A stretch of DNA of 64,000 bases from the NCBI GenBank assembly GCA_000635015.1, contig JFMR01000047.1, positions 41,367 to 105,366 on the forward strand. Direction: 5' to 3'. Positions 61,054 to 64,000 of this stretch are shown one piece after another. Position numbers and translations under genes: made by a program. The notes beneath the pieces are model-generated. The model was given only the letters and a program-made list of their open reading frames with translations, ran no database searches and was not told where the DNA came from. This DNA is from Prochlorococcus sp. scB243_498I20 (lineage in GTDB: Bacteria; Cyanobacteriota; Cyanobacteriia; PCC-6307; Cyanobiaceae). Position 1 is the stretch's first letter. Every line of letters starts with the position of its first letter.

Positions 61054-62466
61054 TTAGTAAATTTTGTTAAGCAAGTGGTTTTTTTCAAAACAAGAATCTA
61101 GGATTTTCTTAAAGCTATCTAAGGCTTTTGTAGATCTTTCCTGATAGGCTTTGTACCTCAATCCTTTATCTTTTATTCTTTTGGTTAGTTCTGGAACCAA
61201 ACCAAATGAAGCAGGCATTGGCTGAAATCTATTCTTTTTGTTATTAGACAATATTTGATTTTTATTACTTATGAAATTTATTAGAGAACCAATCATTGAT
61301 TCCTCAGGAAAACTCACTGTTTTTTTACCCTTAGCTAATAAGGCTGCATTTATTCCTGCAAGCACTCCCCCTGCTGCTGCTGCTGCATAACCTTCAGTCC
61401 CTGTTATTTGACCAGCAGCAAAAAGATTTTCTCTTTTAATAAACTGTAAGGTGGGTAAAAGTAATTTTGGAGACTCTAAAAAAGTATTTCTATGCATTAC
61501 TCCAAAACGAACAAACTCAGCCTTTTCTAAACCAGGAATCATCCTAAATATTCTTTTTTGCTCTGACCATTTGAGGTTAGTTTGAAAACCCACCATGTTC
61601 AGTAATTTCCCTGCTAAATCTTCTTTCCTTAATTGGACAATTGCATGAGGTCTCTTTTTCAATCTATTATCCCTATCAAATAAATCTCCCCATTTGGGAT
61701 TCCACAACCCGATTGCTTTTAAGGGTCCATATCTCATTGTATCAACGCCTCTTCTTGCAATTTCTTCAATTGGTAGGCAAGCTTCAAAGAAATTAGCTGA
61801 TTCATTGTCGAAGTCTTTTAAATTCGCTTGTTCTCCTTTTATTAGTGCGTTTCTGAAATGGATGTAATCATTTTTATCCATAGGGCAGTTAATATATGCA
61901 GGGTCTCCCTTGTCGTATCTACTAGCTTTAAATACAATCTCCTGATCAATAGAATCTCCATAAATTATAGGACTAGCGGCATCAAAAAAATGACACGCAT
62001 CGATACCAGTAAAAGCTTGAATTTTATGGGACAATTCATCAGCAGTTAATGGCCCAGTTGCAAGTATTGTTATATTTTCTTTACTTGGAAGATCCAATTG
62101 TTCAAATCTCTTAATTTCTATTAATGGATGATTTGATAACACTTCAGTCAAAGCTTTACTAAATTTAGATCTATCAACCGCCAAAGCACCTCCAGCTGGA
62201 ACAGCAAATTTATCTGCTGTTTGAATTATCAATGATTTAAACCTTCTAAGTTCTTTTTGCAACAAGCCTGCAGCTCTATCAGGACTTAAAGCTCCAAAGC
62301 TATTACTACAAACCAATTCTCCAAATTCATTCGTGTGATGAGCTGGAGTTGATTTGACAGGCCTCATTTCAACTAATTTAACTGGTACTCCAAAATTTGC
62401 TACTTGCCAAGCAGCTTCAGAACCTGCAAGGCCAGCTCCAATAACTATTACTTCTTTATCTAACAA
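61054..62466 (-). CDS. trmFO: methylenetetrahydrofolate-tRNA-(uracil-5-)-methyltransferase TrmFO
   Basis: A 470-residue folate- and FAD-dependent enzyme that makes ribothymidine at position 54 of tRNA. It starts [20 protein letters not shown], then [19 protein letters not shown], and has the conserved Cys in [11 protein letters not shown] and [18 protein letters not shown] near the end. Length is normal. psbY lies 6 bases upstream on the same strand, and crtH follows. Confidence 0.96.
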   Translation of the reverse strand: MLDKEVIVIGAGLAGSEAAWQVANFGVPVKLVEMRPVKSTPAHHTNEFGELVCSNSFGALSPDRAAGLLQKELRRFKSLIIQTADKFAVPAGGALAVDRSKFSKALTEVLSNHPLIEIKRFEQLDLPSKENITILATGPLTADELSHKIQAFTGIDACHFFDAASPIIYGDSIDQEIVFKASRYDKGDPAYINCPMDKNDYIHFRNALIKGEQANLKDFDNESANFFEACLPIEEIARRGVDTMRYGPLKAIGLWNPKWGDLFDRDNRLKKRPHAIVQLRKEDLAGKLLNMVGFQTNLKWSEQKRIFRMIPGLEKAEFVRFGVMHRNTFLESPKLLLPTLQFIKRENLFAAGQITGTEGYAAAAAGGVLAGINAALLAKGKKTVSFPEESMIGSLINFISNKNQILSNNKKNRFQPMPASFGLVPELTKRIKDKGLRYKAYQERSTKALDSFKKILDSCFEKNHLLNKIY

Positions 62467-62472
62467 ATTTGA

Positions 62473-62589
62473 TTAATCCTTGCCCAAAAAGTCCCTGTTG
62501 AATTGCTCTCTTGCTGGTTTTTGTATATTGAATATAACCCAAGCTAAAGCAGCGATAATGGGAGCAAAAACTACGATTGTTCTGAGCAT
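62473..62589 (-). CDS. psbY: photosystem II protein Y
   Basis: A 38-residue single-helix membrane protein. It reads [20 protein letters not shown] followed by a basic tail with [10 protein letters not shown], as PsbY of marine cyanobacteria. PsbY sits at the edge of photosystem II next to cytochrome b559. The stop at 62473-62475 is 6 bases before the trmFO start, so the two are probably cotranscribed. Confidence 0.9.
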
Positions 62590-62711
62590 TTTAGAAACCT
62601 TATTGTTTATTACATCATTTTAACTTTTAACTGTAATTTTAGAGAGAAATTTTAATTTTTTATTTCATAAGTTAAGAATTGTTTTTCTATTGCTTAACTT
62701 AAGATAAAAAG

Positions 62712-62740
62712 TTGTTTTTTTTACCTTAAAAAGGGATAAT
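62712..62740 (+). promoter_or_regulatory. predicted sigma-70 type promoter of tRNA-Lys
   Basis: TTGTTT at 62712-62717 and GATAAT at 62735-62740 are 17 bases apart, and the tRNA begins 26 bases after the -10. The match is by eye. Confidence 0.45.
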
Positions 62741-62766
62741 TTCATATGTACTCAATTTTACAAAAT

Positions 62767-62838
62767 GGGTCGCTAGCTCAGCGGTAGAGCATCCGGCTTT
62801 TAACCGGCTGGTCCTGAGTTCGAATCTCAGGCGACCCA
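62767..62838 (+). tRNA. trnK: tRNA-Lys (UUU)
   Basis: A 72-base tRNA. The acceptor stem GGGTCGC pairs with GCGACCC. The D-arm is GCTCAGCGGTAGAGC, the anticodon loop CTTTTAA gives UUU, and the T-arm is CTGAG-TTCGAAT-CTCAG. The discriminator is A and CCA is not encoded. The first pair of the anticodon stem is a T-C mismatch. The long gap that follows holds the candidate small RNA and the hli promoter. Confidence 0.97.
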
Positions 62839-63135
62839 CATTATTCTGAATTGTGTGCATATTTTTAAACTAAAATATTAAATACTACTAATTTTATAAT
62901 TAAACCTATTTTATCAAGCATTTATTTGTTGGTAATTAATTAGTCCAATATGGCAAAAGTCAATATGATTGCATCAAATAAATTTAGGTTATGAAAAGTT
63001 ATTAAATGAATAAATTTTTTGACTTTGATATCTTCCATATATTCATCAAAATAGACTAGCTATTCTCCTTTGAAATTTAATAATATAAAAGATCACTAAT
63101 TCTAAGAGTCTGAGTAGAAAATTTCATAATTACAT
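62839..63135. other. gene-free AT-rich stretch after tRNA-Lys
   Basis: I see no open frame of useful length on either strand; the longest I noticed on the plus strand is about 14 codons from an ATG near 62949. There is no convincing terminator directly after the tRNA. The 9-mer TCTAAGAGT occurs at 63101 and again at 63182, inside the candidate small RNA downstream. Confidence 0.6.
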
Positions 63136-63163
63136 TTGACCTCAGAACTGCTCCTATTATTAT
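63136..63163 (+). promoter_or_regulatory. predicted promoter of a candidate small RNA
   Basis: TTGACC at 63136-63141 and TATTAT at 63158-63163 are 16 bases apart, each one mismatch from the sigma-70 consensus. Transcription would start near 63170. No open frame follows before a terminator at 63238-63261. Confidence 0.5.
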
Positions 63164-63169
63164 TGGATT

Positions 63170-63261
63170 ATCTAAATAAACTCTAAGAGTGATTAGTGGG
63201 CAAAGGAAGAAAGTTAAAAACACATTTATGTCTCATTATTGCCACTTATAGGCAATTTTTT
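63170..63261 (+). ncRNA. candidate small RNA of about 90 nt
   Basis: The segment lies between a near-consensus promoter and a hairpin followed by a T-run, with no open reading frame of note. The 5' part can form a small hairpin at CTCTAAGAG. The middle is purine-rich (GGGCAAAGGAAGAAAG) and unpaired, as in many regulatory RNAs. The start is a prediction from the -10 position. It could be one of the small RNAs mapped in Prochlorococcus; I cannot match it to a named one. The Yfr1 core ACTCCTCACAC is not present. Confidence 0.45.
63238..63261 (+). terminator. Rho-independent terminator upstream of hli
   Basis: ATTGCC at 63238-63243 pairs with GGCAAT at 63251-63256 around a 7-base loop and runs into six T (63256-63261). 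It lies about 100 bases before the hli start, so it must end a transcript from upstream (the candidate small RNA or tRNA-Lys read-through). Confidence 0.65.
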
Positions 63262-63300
63262 CTTGTTAAGAAGGTTTTCTAAAAAAAAATTAAAAATTAC

Positions 63301-63330
63301 TTTACAAAGCTTCATAAAAGCTGTTACAAT
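63301..63330 (+). promoter_or_regulatory. predicted hli promoter
   Basis: TTTACA at 63301-63306 and TACAAT at 63325-63330 with an 18-base spacer give a start near 63337 and a leader of about 22 bases. The -10 lies inside the HLR1-like repeat. Confidence 0.4.
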
Positions 63331-63340
63331 AATTTACAAA
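63323..63340 (+). promoter_or_regulatory. HLR1-like RpaB-binding site before hli
   Basis: GTTACAAT and TTTACAAA are direct repeats separated by two bases, which fits the HLR1 consensus (two (G/T)TTACA(A/T)(A/T) units, 2-base spacing). The response regulator RpaB binds HLR1 in cyanobacteria. A position over the -10 element fits repression in low light and release in high light. A third TTTACAAA lies at 63301-63308. Confidence 0.65.
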
Positions 63341-63358
63341 TATTACTTTATTATTATT

Positions 63359-63466
63359 ATGACTCCTGAAGCAGAACGTTTTAACGGATGGGCAGCAATG
63401 TTAGGTTTCGTTGCAGCAGTTGGTGCATATGTAACTACTGGACAAATCATTCCTGGTTGGTTTTAA
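63359..63466 (+). CDS. hli: high light inducible protein (Hli/HLIP)
   Basis: A 35-residue single-helix protein from the ATG at 63359. The chlorophyll-binding motif AERFNGWAAMLGFVAAVG (ExxNGxxAMxG type) is complete, followed by GQIIPGW. The open frame upstream to 63239 crosses the terminator and promoter and is not coding. Hli proteins protect photosystem II assembly and bind chlorophyll and carotenoid under light stress. Prochlorococcus carries many copies; which one this is cannot be told here. Confidence 0.92.
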   Translation: MTPEAERFNGWAAMLGFVAAVGAYVTTGQIIPGWF

Positions 63467-63544
63467 GTTTCAAAAAACTTAAGATATTTTACCTTAAGGC
63501 ATTGATCCCTTATCTAAATTTTAACCTATTAAATCTTCACTTTT

Positions 63545-63566
63545 AGAAATAAGTTGACTTATTTCT
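63545..63566. repeat. perfect inverted repeat downstream of hli
   Basis: AGAAATAAG and CTTATTTCT (9 pairs, loop TTGA) lie 78 bases after the hli stop. No T-run follows on either strand, so it may be a processing or stability stem of the hli mRNA instead of a standard terminator. The remaining gap bases 63467-63760 hold no open frame that I can support. Confidence 0.5.
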
Positions 63567-63760
63567 TAGTGAGGATTTTAAATTTTAGATTGTCAGAAAC
63601 CGTTTCAAGTACCTAAGAATTTTTTCCCAAAAGAATAAATTAGTTTTTTCACAATTGTCTTTAGGATGCAACAACGAATTTTGTTTTTTATAGATGAGCA
63701 TCTCATTCTTGATTAATGAAATTTAATATTAAATGGGAATTTAAATTTAATTCTGATAAT

Positions 63761-63889
63761 TCAAGATTTTTTTTTATCTATACTATCTAAGCAAGTCGAA
63801 CATAATAGATGGCCTTTTTTAACCCAAAAAGTTTTAGTAGATCTTTCTATATCTTTTCTGCAAATTAAACACTTAAATATTGGTGACAT
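63761..63889 (-). CDS. 42-residue zinc-ribbon-like small protein
   Basis: From an ATG at 63889 the frame reads MSPIFKCLICRKDIERSTKT and ends in a Lys-rich DSIDKKKS before TGA. Two CxxC motifs, CLIC and CSTC, are 22 residues apart (second Cys of the first pair to first Cys of the second) and would form a zinc knuckle. The content is high in Lys and normal for the genome. I know no named family. No Shine-Dalgarno of note precedes it. Confidence is moderate because of its length, though chance CxxC pairs in such an AT-rich sequence are rare. Confidence 0.55.
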   Translation of the reverse strand: MSPIFKCLICRKDIERSTKTFWVKKGHLLCSTCLDSIDKKKS

Positions 63890-64000
63890 AAATAAAAATT
63901 CAATTTTTTCTTAATTTTATCAATATCTCATTGCTTTTCATATCTCAAATCAAAGATCAATATTTTCAACGAATTTTTAGTTAATCTCCATAAAAAAAAA

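Noticed and set aside
63239..63358. Upstream 40-codon extension of the hli frame
   Set aside because: It runs through a terminator hairpin and the HLR1/promoter region; Hli proteins start at MTPEAERF.

Overview
The window is a stretch of a low-GC, gene-dense cyanobacterial chromosome. It is almost certainly from Prochlorococcus, probably a high-light-adapted strain; the genus call rests on several features together. The base composition is strongly A+T rich. There is a 35-residue Hli protein and a 38-residue PsbY. The ferredoxin-NADP reductase lacks a phycobilisome-linker domain. There are plant-type carotenoid genes (lycopene cyclase, CRTISO) and a SasA clock kinase. Intergenic gaps are very short, with several convergent gene ends overlapping by a few bases. 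I see no insertion sequence, prophage, CRISPR array or obvious island; this is mostly core genome.

Layout. 1-5.1 kb: partial guaB3-type IMP dehydrogenase (minus), gyrA, lycopene cyclase. 5.1-12.9 kb: GH57 glucan enzyme, leuA, a small membrane protein, a 7TM-HD phosphohydrolase (minus), folD, crtE and a PAP2-like membrane protein. 12.9-18.4 kb: minus-strand cobB/cbiA, opcA, zwf, then petH. 18.5-22.5 kb: SRPBCC protein, tRNA-Glu, sasA, a possible CpcS-like protein, a small secreted protein, prsA. 22.7-34.0 kb: malQ, RodZ-like HTH protein, UbiB-like kinase, PLP decarboxylase, cdsA, alpha/beta hydrolase, polyol dehydrogenase-like protein, clpC, rimI. 34.1-41.8 kb: lysA-cdaA-uppS-bioB-trhO and a hypothetical, then lipA, recR and a PsbP-like lipoprotein. 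41.9-54.9 kb: ABC exporter, DEAD-box helicase, and a recC-X-recB-recD operon where X is a membrane methyltransferase-like gene. 54.9-62.6 kb: ycf54, pdxJ, plsC, a TPR-like secreted protein, bolA-grx4, a DUF6761 protein, an atypical OmpR-type regulator, CRTISO, trmFO, psbY. 62.7-64.0 kb: tRNA-Lys, a candidate small RNA, hli with an HLR1-like site, and a 42-residue zinc-ribbon-like ORF.

Themes. Carotenoid supply is represented by crtE, lycopene cyclase and CRTISO. Dark carbon metabolism is represented by zwf-opcA, malQ and the GH57 enzyme, with the SasA clock output kinase close by. Cyclic di-AMP turnover may be complete here: a CdaA-type cyclase, and a 7TM-HD phosphodiesterase that seems to lack its usual external domain. 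Photosynthesis genes are petH, a psbP-like gene, psbY, hli and ycf54.

I did not find a clearly new multi-gene system. The observations most worth checking are: a perfect hairpin that would bury the ribosome-binding site of the DEAD-box helicase; a promoter-to-terminator unit of about 90 nt upstream of hli; a response regulator without its phosphorylation pocket; an FNR with an N-terminal membrane anchor; and a membrane methyltransferase-like gene inside the recBCD operon. All functional statements are from reading the sequence without database searches.
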